Made by a program: the position numbers and the translations under genes
Shown here: one piece after another, positions 52,207 through 61,018 of the stretch
How the letters are laid out: every line of letters begins with the position of its first letter
How positions within the stretch are numbered: position 1 is the first letter of the stretch
The notes under the pieces: model-generated
What the model saw: the letters and a program-made list of their open reading frames with translations, nothing else
Told to the model about the DNA's origin: nothing
The model's database searches: none
Assembly (NCBI GenBank): GCA_003506895.1
Contig: DNXO01000001.1
Location: 37,426-101,425 of the forward strand
Direction of reading: 5' to 3'
Origin: Acetobacteraceae bacterium
GTDB lineage: Bacteria; Pseudomonadota; Alphaproteobacteria; Acetobacterales; Acetobacteraceae
Length of the DNA: 64,000 nt

Positions 52207-54419
52207 GGACGGGCTCCAGCCTGTTGTATCGCGCGCCAGACACGTTCGGGCGTGGCGGGCATATCGATGTGGGTGACGCCGAGCGGGGCGAGGGCGTTGA
52301 GTATGGCGCTGATGATGGTCTGCGGGGCGGCAATCGCTCCGGCCTGGCCCGAACCTTTTACTCCCAGCGGATTGGCTTTGGTCGGAACGCCAATCAGGGT
52401 GATGTCCAGGTCGGGCAGGTCCATCGCGCGCGGGATTTGGTAGTCCATGAAAGAGCCGCTGAGCAGTTGCCCGGAATCCGGATCGTAAACCACATGTTCA
52501 GTTAGCGCTTGGCCGATGCCCTGGGCGACACCGCCCTGCACCTGACCGATCGTCAGCAGGGGGTTGATCAGCGTGCCGTAGTCATCGACGGCGGTGTAGC
52601 GATCCAGCGTAACCTGCCCTGTTTCGGGGTCGATCTCAACTTCGGCGACATGGCAACCGTTGGGGAACGTGATGAGGTCCAGCATGTTCCAGACATAGGT
52701 ATCGAGGCTGGTATCTTGCGCAACGGTCAGCAAATCGACGGACAGATCGCCGGCGTAATAGCGCCCATCGCGGAAAATTACTGACTGGGCCTGCAACAGG
52801 CGGGCGGCTACTGGTTTACCCTTGTCGATGACCTGTTGCGCTGCGTTGAACAGTGCCGCGCCGCCCATGTGCATGGAGCGCGCGCCGCCGTGTCCATTGC
52901 CCTCGGCGATTTCCGCTGTATCAGCCTGGATGTAACGAAACCGATCGATCGGCAGGCCCAGCAGATCGGCGGCGATTTGGGGATAGGCTGTCTCATGCCC
53001 CTGCCCGTTGCTTTGCGTGCCAACCAGAATGGTGACCACACCATCATCGCCAAAACGGATTTCCGCGCCCTCGTTCGGCGCACCGCGCGCGGTTTCCAGG
53101 AAGCAGGCGACGCCGACGCCACGCAGCAGCCCCCGGTTTTCGCTGGCCGCCCGCCGCGTGGCAAAGTCCGCGTGATCCGCCAATACCAGAACGTCGTCGA
53201 TGTTGGCGGCGAAACGGCCGCAGTCCACGACCGTGCCGAGCGCCTTTTGGTATGGAAACGAGGCGATCAGATTGCGCCGCCGCAGATCGATCGGATCGAA
53301 GCCGCACTGGGCGGCGGCTTTGTCGATCAACCGCTCAATCAGATAATTCGCCTCGGGCTTGCCAGCGCCGCGATAGGCGTCGATGGGCGCGGTATTGGTG
53401 AAGTTCGCCCGCACATCCATGAAGATCGCCGGGATGACATAGCCGCCGCCCATCGCCGCCGCCGGGGCGTTGGTGGAACTACCAGGACCGCCACCGGACA
53501 TATAGGCACCCAGCCCCGCGACGGTGTTGACGTCGAGCGCCAGGAAACGCCCGTCCGCATCCAGCGCCAGACGCCCGCGCGAGACATTGTCCCTGCCTTG
53601 GGCCGCGGAAACAAAATCTTCCGCCCGGTCTTCGACCCATTTTACCGGCCGCCCGAGCCGCCGCGCCGCCCAAAGCAACAGGACCCATTCCGGATACAGG
53701 CAGTTCTTGATGCCGAACCCGCCGCCGACATCGGGGGCGGAAACGCGAACCGCTTCACGCGGGCAACGGAAAATGTCCCGGGCAAGCTGGTCGCGAATGG
53801 CATGAACACTGGCGGCGGAGACGAACAGGTCGAACACCCCGTCGTGCCAGCGGCCAATCGCGGCGCGCGTTTCCAGTGGTGCGATAATCAGGCGGTTGTT
53901 GACCACCTCGATATCGACGACATGCGTCGCCCTGGCGATCGCGGCCTGCACGGCGGCGGCATCGCCACGTTGAAAGCGGAACGATTCGTCCAAACTGTCG
54001 GTGGCATCCACAACGCAGGGCAATGTCGTGTAGTCCACGACCACCTGTTCCGCCGCATCCCTGGCGGCGACAGCGGTTTCGGCGACCACAAAGGCAACCG
54101 GATCGCCGACAAACCGCACCCGCGCGTTGGCCAGCGCCGGACGAGGCGGCACGATCATCGGCGCGACTGTCGCCACCGCCGTCGCGCACGGCAGAACCCC
54201 AAGATCGGCTATATCGGCATATGTATAGACACTCAGGACGCCGGGCATCGCCAACGCCGCCGCCGTATCGATTCGATCGATCGTCGCATGGGCGTGGGGC
54301 GACCGGATCACGTGGCCCCAGGCCTGCCCTTCATCGTTTACATCGTCAACGAACACGCCACGCCCGGTCAGGAAACGCAGATCTTCCAGCCGGCGCGTGG
54401 ATTGTCCGATGAACGCCAT
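52203..54419 (-). CDS. Xanthine dehydrogenase family molybdopterin-binding subunit (catalytic Glu replaced)
   Basis: 738 aa. Xanthine/CO dehydrogenase large-subunit layout: GRGVFVDDV start, GGGFGIKNCLYPEW, AYRGAGKPEANY, GQGHETAYPQIAADLLG and a C-terminal GVKGSGQAGAIAAPQ. In this family the last motif is GxGExG and its Glu is the catalytic base; here residue 692 is Gln (CAG, 52344-52346). The small FeS and FAD subunits (CoxS, CoxM) are not adjacent. It lies directly after the Ldh2 gene (stop and start touch) and overlaps the DMSO reductase-like gene. Activity must be checked. Confidence 0.87.
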   Translation of the reverse strand: MAFIGQSTRRLEDLRFLTGRGVFVDDVNDEGQAWGHVIRSPHAHATIDRIDTAAALAMPGVLSVYTYADIADLGVLPCATAVATVAPMIVPPRPALANARVRFVGDPVAFVVAETAVAARDAAEQVVVDYTTLPCVVDATDSLDESFRFQRGDAAAVQAAIARATHVVDIEVVNNRLIIAPLETRAAIGRWHDGVFDLFVSAASVHAIRDQLARDIFRCPREAVRVSAPDVGGGFGIKNCLYPEWVLLLWAARRLGRPVKWVEDRAEDFVSAAQGRDNVSRGRLALDADGRFLALDVNTVAGLGAYMSGGGPGSSTNAPAAAMGGGYVIPAIFMDVRANFTNTAPIDAYRGAGKPEANYLIERLIDKAAAQCGFDPIDLRRRNLIASFPYQKALGTVVDCGRFAANIDDVLVLADHADFATRRAASENRGLLRGVGVACFLETARGAPNEGAEIRFGDDGVVTILVGTQSNGQGHETAYPQIAADLLGLPIDRFRYIQADTAEIAEGNGHGGARSMHMGGAALFNAAQQVIDKGKPVAARLLQAQSVIFRDGRYYAGDLSVDLLTVAQDTSLDTYVWNMLDLITFPNGCHVAEVEIDPETGQVTLDRYTAVDDYGTLINPLLTIGQVQGGVAQGIGQALTEHVVYDPDSGQLLSGSFMDYQIPRAMDLPDLDITLIGVPTKANPLGVKGSGQAGAIAAPQTIISAILNALAPLGVTHIDMPATPERVWRAIQQAGARP

Positions 54420-55469
54420 TTACAGTCCGAGCTTACTGGTCAGGCCGTAACCCGCTGCCAGTTCCTTGATCTTGTTCCAGGTGGAGTCTTCAACCGGCAC
54501 GCCGTTCTTGCGGCGGTCCTGCTCTTTCTTGAACTCGATTTCGCCGGGATAGTAAACCTCGGTGAAACCCTGCGCCGGCGGCGTGGCCTTCAGGTATTGC
54601 GCGAACTCGGTCACTTCCTGCTTGAACACGCCAAGGTCGCGGAAGGCCGCGACATTGAACACCGCGATGAAGCAGCCATCGTTGTGCCGCCCGGTCGGTT
54701 CGACACCGAACCCAAGCCCGGTCAGCAGCCCCGACAGGATTTCAACGATCGCGGCAAGCCCGGTGCCCTTATAGCCCTCGGTGCCGCCCAGCGGCAGCAG
54801 TGCGCCGCCAGCTTTCAGCACGCGCGGATCGTTTGACGGCTTGCCCTCGGCATCGATCAGCCAGCCGCTTGGCACCTGGTCGCCACGCGCGGTCGCCACG
54901 TTGATCTTGCCGGCAGCGGCGGCGGAGGTCGCCATGTCGAACACCAGCGGGCCATCCAGGTTCGACGGAATGGCAAAGCAGATCGGATTGGTGCCCAACC
55001 GAGCCTTGGCGCCGCCGAAGGGGGCGACGTGTTTGGGGCTGCGTCCAGAATCGGCGGTAATCATGGCGATCATACCGTCACCTGCCGCGATCAATGGGTA
55101 GCTGGCGAGGCGGCCGATATGGCTTTGACGGAACACGGTTGCGGCAGCAACATTCTGCTTCTTCGCCTTTTCGATCGTGTAGCGCATCGCGCGGTCTGTC
55201 ACCGCGTAGCCAAAACCCCAGTTGCCGTCGATCACGGTCGTGGTCGGGGTTTCCTGCGTGATCGTCCACGGCGCCTGCGGAACGATATGGCCAGCCTTGA
55301 TGCGGTCGATATAGGTCGGGATCAAAATGATGCCGTGGCTGTCATGCCCAACCAGGTTGGCGCCGATATTGTAGCGGGCAACGACCGCCGCTTCCTCCTC
55401 GGAAGCGCCGGCTGCAATCAGCAGGCCCTTGGCGATCTCGATCAGGTGTTCCGCGCTTACGTTGGGCAT
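54420..55469 (-). CDS. Malate/L-lactate dehydrogenase, Ldh2 family
   Basis: 349 aa. Typical start AEHLIEIAKGLLIAAGASEEEA, the GHDSHGI motif and the ATVFRQSHIGRLASYPLIA stretch. These NAD(P)-dependent enzymes (YlbC/ComC/AllD type) oxidise 2-hydroxy acids, ureidoglycolate or delta-piperideine carboxylate. First gene of the operon ending with two Mo enzymes; the gene is flush against the next (0 nt). Confidence 0.9.
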   Translation of the reverse strand: MPNVSAEHLIEIAKGLLIAAGASEEEAAVVARYNIGANLVGHDSHGIILIPTYIDRIKAGHIVPQAPWTITQETPTTTVIDGNWGFGYAVTDRAMRYTIEKAKKQNVAAATVFRQSHIGRLASYPLIAAGDGMIAMITADSGRSPKHVAPFGGAKARLGTNPICFAIPSNLDGPLVFDMATSAAAAGKINVATARGDQVPSGWLIDAEGKPSNDPRVLKAGGALLPLGGTEGYKGTGLAAIVEILSGLLTGLGFGVEPTGRHNDGCFIAVFNVAAFRDLGVFKQEVTEFAQYLKATPPAQGFTEVYYPGEIEFKKEQDRRKNGVPVEDSTWNKIKELAAGYGLTSKLGL

Positions 55470-55575
55470 GGACTTTCTCCCCAGATTTTCCTGGCGACCA
55501 CGCTAACCCAGCCCCGGACTGTTGGCCAGAACGCGGAAACCGGCCTAACGTCCCCTCATCAAGGGAGAGCGAACA

Positions 55576-56625
55576 ATGGCAAGCAAATCGAATGTCTATG
55601 CCGGCGTAGCCGGGTATGTCGGCCGCGCGGATCAGAAGGGATCGGTGGGGGTGTTTTCACGGCAGGCGGAGAGCGGCCGGTGGGAACATGTGCTGAAGGA
55701 TATCGAGACCTACACAGTCAATATCCACCCCACGAACCCGAACGTCGTGTTCGCCGGAACCGCCGACGGCGTGTACCGCAGCACCGACCGGGGCAAGTCT
55801 TTCCAGCGCACCGACTTCCCCGACACGAAGCAAATCTGGTCGTTCCTGGTCGATGCCAACGACCGGAACCTGGTGTATGCTGGCGGCTCCCCCATCAGCA
55901 TGTATCGCAGCGAGGACTGTGGGGAGACGTGGCGCGAACTGCCGAATCCCGGGATGCCCGACCGGGCGGTGATGCCGTTCGCCTGCCGCGTGATGCGGAT
56001 GGCGCAGCAGCCGAACAAACCCGGTACCATCTTCGCCGCGCTGGAAGTCAACGGCGTAATGAAGACCACCGACGGCGGCGAGAGCTGGACCGATTGCAGC
56101 ACCGACCTGATCCGCCTGGCACAGCAGCCGCACCTGAAAAGCAAGATCGTCAGCGATACCTATAACGAGGGCATGCTGGACGGCCACGCGATCGCCATCA
56201 GCCCGGCCGATCCGAACAAGGTGATCCTGGCGGTCCGGATGGGGCTATTTGAAACCGAGGATGGCGGCCAGACCTGGCAGGATATGGAACTCGGGCGCTT
56301 CTCGCCGACGACCTATGGGCGGGACATCAAGGTTTCGCCACAGGACGGCAACACGCTGTACGCGGCACTCAGCGTGGCGGCCGCGAGCAAGGACGGGGCG
56401 ATTTATCGCAGCACCGACAAGGGCGCCTCGTGGAAACGTTTCGACAAGGTGCAGGTCCACGGCACGATCATGTCGGTCGCACTGCACAACACCGACCCTG
56501 ATCAGGTCTATATCGGCGCGCGTTACGACGGTGAGATCTACGGCACCGAGGATGGCGGGGCGACGTGGAATTCGCTGCCGCTGCCGTCCGGGGTCAAGGA
56601 TATCTACTCCGTCGCCGTGGGGTAA
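55576..56625 (+). CDS. BNR/Asp-box repeat protein (sialidase-like beta-propeller)
   Basis: 349 aa with at least six Asp-box repeats (STDRGKSF, SEDCGETW, TTDGGESW, TEDGGQTW, STDKGASW and TEDGGATW). This makes a seven-bladed propeller of the sortilin/YCF48/sialidase type. No signal peptide is evident, so it is probably cytoplasmic and not a secreted sialidase. Divergent from the Ldh2 gene. Similar proteins appear in catabolic clusters with unknown role. Confidence 0.85.
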   Translation: MASKSNVYAGVAGYVGRADQKGSVGVFSRQAESGRWEHVLKDIETYTVNIHPTNPNVVFAGTADGVYRSTDRGKSFQRTDFPDTKQIWSFLVDANDRNLVYAGGSPISMYRSEDCGETWRELPNPGMPDRAVMPFACRVMRMAQQPNKPGTIFAALEVNGVMKTTDGGESWTDCSTDLIRLAQQPHLKSKIVSDTYNEGMLDGHAIAISPADPNKVILAVRMGLFETEDGGQTWQDMELGRFSPTTYGRDIKVSPQDGNTLYAALSVAAASKDGAIYRSTDKGASWKRFDKVQVHGTIMSVALHNTDPDQVYIGARYDGEIYGTEDGGATWNSLPLPSGVKDIYSVAVG

Positions 56626-56635
56626 GGAAGCTGAT

Positions 56636-56663
56636 CCGGCCGGGCGTTTCCGCACCCGGCCGG
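56636..56663. terminator. Hairpin between convergent genes
   Basis: CCGGCCGGG (56636-56644) pairs with CCCGGCCGG (56655-56663); GGTTTG follows. Shared end of the BNR gene and the hydroxyacid dehydrogenase gene. Confidence 0.6.
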
Positions 56664-56671
56664 GGTTTGCG

Positions 56672-57727
56672 TCAGACCTCGGGCTGGAACCCCAGGATAC
56701 GGGCGAAACGCTCGCGGTAGGCCGGCCAGACCTCGGGATTCAGCAGACGCGGCGGCTTCTTGCCATCCAGGATGTCCAGCATCTGCTCCGCCGCGATCCT
56801 GGCGATGTTGTGCCTGGACTGCCGGGTGATGCCGGCGGTGTGCGGGCTGACCACCACGTTGTCATAGTGCAGCAGCGGATGATCGGACGGCGGCGGCTCA
56901 TCCTCCCAAACATCCAGGCCCGCACCGGCAATTTGCTTTGCTGTCAGCGCCGCCGCCAAAGCCGCCTCGTCATGAATGCCGCCGCGCGCCGTGGTGATGA
57001 AGTAGGCATGCTTCTGCATCGTCGCGAATTGGGCCGCACCCATCATGCCCCGCGTCTCGGCCGTGTGCGGGCAGTTGATGGAGACGTAGTCAGCGACTTT
57101 CAGCATCTCCTCCAGCGTCGCGGCCTTTTCGGCGCCCTTGGCGGCAAGCTGTTCGGCGGTCTGATACGGGTCATAGGCAATGACGCGCATCTGGAACAGG
57201 CCCTTGCACAGTTCGGCGACGCGGGTGCCGACATGGCCCAGACCGATGATGCCGATGGTGCGGCCCTGGACGTCGTCGCCCATGAACTCGATGCGCTTAT
57301 ACGGCGCGCCGGCGCGCATCGCATGGTCGGACTGAACGATGCGCTTGGACAATGTCAGCATCATCGCCATGACGTGTTCGGCGACACCTTCCTTATTACC
57401 GCCGGCCTGGTTCACCACCGCGACCCCCGCGGCCGTGGCGTCGGCCAGGCTGACCGTGTCGAACCCGGCGCCATTGGTGGACAGCACCAACAGGTTCGGG
57501 CAACGGCTCAACAGCGGCGTATAGCCCTGTAGCTTCATCACCAGTTCCTGCCGGCTGCTGCCGATCTGGTACGCATGGGCCTGCGCCAGGATTGGTTCCG
57601 CCTGCGCGTCCGGGGTCTCATTTTCAAGCTTGTCCACGTGGATGTCGGGGCGCTTGGCCAGGATCTCCAGATACACGGGGGCAGCGACATTGTTCACGTA
57701 GAACACGCGCTTGGTGTTGGGCGCCAT
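56672..57727 (-). CDS. D-2-hydroxyacid dehydrogenase
   Basis: 351 aa. Rossmann motif GIIGLGHVGTRVAEL, then NCPHTAETRGM, the catalytic Arg in TTARGGIHDE, Glu region and the catalytic His in SPHTAGIT. Related to phosphoglycerate, glycerate and formate dehydrogenases; acts on D-2-hydroxy acids with NAD(P). Divergent from an SDR gene, which may share a 2-keto or hydroxy acid route. Confidence 0.9.
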   Translation of the reverse strand: MAPNTKRVFYVNNVAAPVYLEILAKRPDIHVDKLENETPDAQAEPILAQAHAYQIGSSRQELVMKLQGYTPLLSRCPNLLVLSTNGAGFDTVSLADATAAGVAVVNQAGGNKEGVAEHVMAMMLTLSKRIVQSDHAMRAGAPYKRIEFMGDDVQGRTIGIIGLGHVGTRVAELCKGLFQMRVIAYDPYQTAEQLAAKGAEKAATLEEMLKVADYVSINCPHTAETRGMMGAAQFATMQKHAYFITTARGGIHDEAALAAALTAKQIAGAGLDVWEDEPPPSDHPLLHYDNVVVSPHTAGITRQSRHNIARIAAEQMLDILDGKKPPRLLNPEVWPAYRERFARILGFQPEV

Positions 57728-57805
57728 TGTTGGCCTTTCATGGGACGGTTATCGTCCGTCGCCATTACCCAAACTCGCTTCGGTGGGCAAATAGGAGGGA
57801 TCGTC

Positions 57806-58555
57806 ATGAGTGTTTCCGGCAAAGTGATTCTGATAACCGGTGCCGCCCGCGGCCTCGGCTTCGAATACGCTCGGGCGCTGGGTCAGGCCGGCGCGCACAT
57901 CGTCGCGGGCGATGTCTCCGACTGCGCCGACGCCGCTTCGGCCGCGGGAAACAGGGCATTCGGCGTGCATCTGGACGTCACCGACGTGGCCTCGTGCGAC
58001 AGCATGGCGGAACGGGCGATGGAGACGTTCGGCCGGATCGACGGGCTGGTAAACAACGCCGCGCTCTATGGCTCGCTGCGCGGCGGCCGGTTCAACCTGA
58101 TCGCGGAAACCGACTGGGACGCCGCGATGGCGGTGAACGTCAAGGGCATCTGGAACTGCTGCAAGGCGGCGGTCCCGGGCATGCGCCAATCAGGCGGCGG
58201 ATCGATCGTCAACATCGCGTCATTGGCCGCAACCTATGGAATGCCGTTCGCGCTGCACTATACGACCTCGAAAGCCGCGGTGATCGGCCTGACGCGCGGT
58301 TTGGCCCGCGAACTGGGGCGGGACTCCATCCGCGTCAACGCCGTCGCACCCAGCGCGGTGCTGACCGAGGGTACAGCGGAATTCTTCGGCGAAAAGATGG
58401 ACCGGGGACTGGAGGTCATCCGCGCCGGTCAGTCGATCCAGCGCACGCTGGAGCCGGCGGACCTTGTGGGCACGATCTCTTGGCTGCTGGGCGATGGCAG
58501 CCAGTTCGTTACCGGGCAGACGATCGCGGTGGACGGAGGAACGGTGCTGCTTTGA
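57806..58555 (+). CDS. Short-chain dehydrogenase/reductase (SDR)
   Basis: 249 aa from ATG 57806 after AGGAGGGATC. TGAARGLG (11-18), NNAALYG, the Ser/Tyr/Lys set in NIASLAATYG and HYTTSKAAV, and a C-terminal GQTIAVDGGTVL are classical SDR. NAD(P)-dependent oxidation or reduction of an alcohol or ketone. The longer frame from 57575 is not real. Ends 4 nt before the lipoprotein stop. Confidence 0.92.
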   Translation: MSVSGKVILITGAARGLGFEYARALGQAGAHIVAGDVSDCADAASAAGNRAFGVHLDVTDVASCDSMAERAMETFGRIDGLVNNAALYGSLRGGRFNLIAETDWDAAMAVNVKGIWNCCKAAVPGMRQSGGGSIVNIASLAATYGMPFALHYTTSKAAVIGLTRGLARELGRDSIRVNAVAPSAVLTEGTAEFFGEKMDRGLEVIRAGQSIQRTLEPADLVGTISWLLGDGSQFVTGQTIAVDGGTVLL

Positions 58556-58559
58556 CCGG

Positions 58560-59069
58560 TTACTCGCAGACCGGTTTCGATTTCCCGCTACCGTAACCGA
58601 TCAGTCCGTCGGGCTCCGGACAATGCACGCCGATGGTGATCGTCAGGCCTGCCGCCGCCGGGGTGGTGTCCGCTTGCGGCGGCTGGAGCGTGTCTCCCAT
58701 TCCGAACGCGACAAGGTATTGCTCGACGTTCCGGACCCGGGTTTGGCGCTGATCATCCGGGAGTGTCGTCGTATCCGCGACCGCAACCCGCATCAGGCTG
58801 GGGTCCAGAAATCCCTGGATCACACCAGCTCTTGGGTCGGGATATTTGTCGTCGAACGCGAGGGGGCCATTCGGGAACATGGTCGGGTTCAGCAGCGTCA
58901 CCCGTGCCCCATCCGGCAGGCCTTGCACCACCGCTCGGCCGGCCGCCACGTCGGGGGCCAGACTGCTTTCAAGGCGTTGGTCGAGAAGCCGAGCGGTGCG
59001 CTGTTGCGGGGTTGGGCCGCAGGCTGCGAGGAAGGTCGCCGGAAGCAGAACAACGGCTATGCGGTACAT
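58560..59069 (-). CDS. Putative lipoprotein, unknown function
   Basis: 169 aa. Signal peptide with lipobox LAAC (Cys 17) followed by GPTPQQRTARLLDQRLESS. The rest has no motif I recognise. Its last bases ACCGGT(tactcgcag)ACCGGT form a small hairpin with the SDR end. No neighbour on the same strand. Confidence 0.7.
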   Translation of the reverse strand: MYRIAVVLLPATFLAACGPTPQQRTARLLDQRLESSLAPDVAAGRAVVQGLPDGARVTLLNPTMFPNGPLAFDDKYPDPRAGVIQGFLDPSLMRVAVADTTTLPDDQRQTRVRNVEQYLVAFGMGDTLQPPQADTTPAAAGLTITIGVHCPEPDGLIGYGSGKSKPVCE

Positions 59070-59174
59070 GATCCAGCTAACTCCTGCTCTGATAAGTAGG
59101 ATGTTCCCTCAACTGTTGCTCGGCTCAAAGGGTGGCCCGGTTCACGAAACCGCCAAGTCCGCTCCGCCCCGCGT

Positions 59175-59384
59175 TCAATCTTCCAGGCGGAAGCCGGCTT
59201 TCATGGTCACCTGATACTGGCCCACCTTACCGTCCGCGACCTGACCGCGCACCTGCACAACCTCAAACCAGCCGAGATGGCGGATCGTGGCAGCGGCCTT
59301 TGCGATCGCATTGTCGATGGCCTTGGTGACGCTTTCTTCGGACGAACCGACAAGTTCGACGACCTTATAGACCTGGTTCGACAT
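59175..59384 (-). CDS. Dodecin family protein
   Basis: 69 aa. VYKVVELVGSSEESVTKAIDNAI and HLGWFEVVQVRGQVADGKVGQYQVTMKAGF match the dodecin fold; a dodecamer that binds flavins (or flavin and CoA) as a cytoplasmic store. Full length. Confidence 0.94.
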   Translation of the reverse strand: MSNQVYKVVELVGSSEESVTKAIDNAIAKAAATIRHLGWFEVVQVRGQVADGKVGQYQVTMKAGFRLED

Positions 59385-59593
59385 TGGAGGACTCCCTGTT
59401 GCAGTTCGGCCAAGACCTTAAGGCCGGCCATCACTTCGCGAATTGCACGAAGTCGCGAGGGTTCCATCTGAAGGCCGTTTCAGCCTTCTCATCGGCGGGG
59501 AAAAGCCTGTAACCAGCTACGGCGAGCAAACATCGCCGTTATTCCGACTTAATAATGGACCGATCCGCGCCACCCTGATTTTCGGAGGTAGCC

Positions 59594-59887
59594 TTGTACG
59601 CAGCCATTCGTCAGGCCAAAGCCAAGCCCGGACACGCCGAGGAACTCGCCCGCACGATCAAGGAAGGTGCGATCCCGATCATCAGCGATGTGCCAGGCTT
59701 CATGGCCTACTATGTCGTCTATGCGCCGGATGACACCGTGACCGCGATCAGCATCTTCGACAATGCCGCCGGCGCCGAGGAATCCAACAGGCGTGGCCTG
59801 GCCTGGATCGAGAAAAATCTGACTCCACTCATGACCGGGGCCGCCACGGCTGTCGCTGGACCGGTGATCGTGCATACTCTCGCCTGA
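59594..59887 (+). CDS. ABM-domain (antibiotic biosynthesis monooxygenase-like) protein
   Basis: 97 aa from a TTG at 59594, 5 nt after GGAGG. YAAIRQAKAKPGHAEELART and VPGFMAYYVVYAPDDTVTAISIFDN show the dimeric ferredoxin-like ABM fold. Function unclear; ABM proteins include monooxygenases and heme-related enzymes. Upstream 59468-59593 has no gene. Confidence 0.8.
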   Translation: MYAAIRQAKAKPGHAEELARTIKEGAIPIISDVPGFMAYYVVYAPDDTVTAISIFDNAAGAEESNRRGLAWIEKNLTPLMTGAATAVAGPVIVHTLA

Positions 59888-59930
59888 GCTGGAGGGTCGG
59901 CTCTGCATAGTGGTGGGGGGAACAAGGACA

Positions 59931-60728
59931 GTGGCACTGGATCTCGACGCTTACTGTGAGCGTATTCAGTGGCTTGGTGGCACCAGTCCGACGCTGGAAA
60001 CCCTGGCTGGGCTGATGCGCGCCCATATGGCCGCGATCCCGTTCGAGAACCTGGACGTGTTGCTGCGCCGGCCGGTTCGGCTTGATGTGGACAGCCTGCA
60101 GGCAAAACTGGTCGGTGCGCGGCGCGGCGGTTACTGCTTTGAGCATGCAAGCCTGTTCGCGGCAGCGCTGGAGGCGATCGGGTTTCAGCCAGCCCGCTGC
60201 GCCGGCAGGGTCGTGCTGTTCGCGCCGAGGACCGACGTGCCCCGGGATCATATGTTTCTAACGGTGCCGGTTGGGGACGTGACCTACGTGGTCGATCCCG
60301 GGTTCGGGCCGTTCGCGCCACCGGGGCCAGTGCCCTTGGTCGAGGGACGTCAGGACGGGGCGACACACTGGATGGAGCGCGACGGAAGCCTTTGGGCGCT
60401 GCACGTCTCGCGCGGCGCGGATGCCCCCGCAATGGGATGGGTCTCGACGATGGAGCCGGAAAATGCGGTCGATTTCGAGGTATCCAATCATTACATCGCC
60501 ACCCATACGGCATCGCCGTTCATGAACTGGATCATGATGAGCGCGGTGACGCCGGAGGGACGGGTCAACGTCATGAACCGGGACGTGACGATTTTGACGG
60601 GGGCGGAGAGCCGGTCCGTGACCTTGGCGGATCGAACGGCGTTGCGGGGATTGTTGCTGGAGCATTTCGGGTTTGATTTGCCGGAGGTGGAAACGGTGAT
60701 GGTGCCGGCGGTGCCGGAGTGGGGCTAG
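59931..60728 (+). CDS. Arylamine N-acetyltransferase (NAT)
   Basis: About 265 aa from a GTG at 59931 (a GTG at 59910 is also possible). Catalytic triad C69 (RRGGYCFEHA), H107 (RDHMFLTV) and D122 (VVDPGFG). Transfers acetyl from acetyl-CoA to arylamines, hydrazines or natural amines. Follows the ABM gene by 43 nt on the same strand. Cytoplasmic. Confidence 0.93.
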   Translation: MALDLDAYCERIQWLGGTSPTLETLAGLMRAHMAAIPFENLDVLLRRPVRLDVDSLQAKLVGARRGGYCFEHASLFAAALEAIGFQPARCAGRVVLFAPRTDVPRDHMFLTVPVGDVTYVVDPGFGPFAPPGPVPLVEGRQDGATHWMERDGSLWALHVSRGADAPAMGWVSTMEPENAVDFEVSNHYIATHTASPFMNWIMMSAVTPEGRVNVMNRDVTILTGAESRSVTLADRTALRGLLLEHFGFDLPEVETVMVPAVPEWG

Positions 60729-61018
60729 CGTTTTGCTCTTTTCTATTTACCGCGTCTGACAATTTCATTCCCGTCCATCGGTATGAAACATAATATTTGA
60801 CGACGGCCTTTGCTCTCATGCACCGCAAAGCACTATCAACCGCGGATGAACGCCGATTCACGCAGATGTCCCGTGTGAATTCTCAGGCCGTTCGCAGCGC
60901 GCCCGATATCCAGGATCGACTTCCTATTCTTACTTGATCGGCGTGGATCCGCCGTTGAAATGGCTTGCGCTATTTGACGCCTCTCTGACCGCAGTCGTAT
61001 CGCTCAAACCAAGCGCCC
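60729..61018. other. Intergenic region with a single terminal-repeat unit
   Basis: No gene is seen. 60840-60868 (CCGCGGATGAACGCCGATTC and on to CACGCAGATG) is a lone copy of the unit that ends the GxxExxY pseudogene at 49176 and 49582. Nothing else recognised. Confidence 0.55.

Noticed and set aside
50515..54836. Two frames over 640 codons opposite the Mo enzymes
   Set aside because: Antisense shadows in GC-rich DNA; both minus-strand genes have full family signatures.
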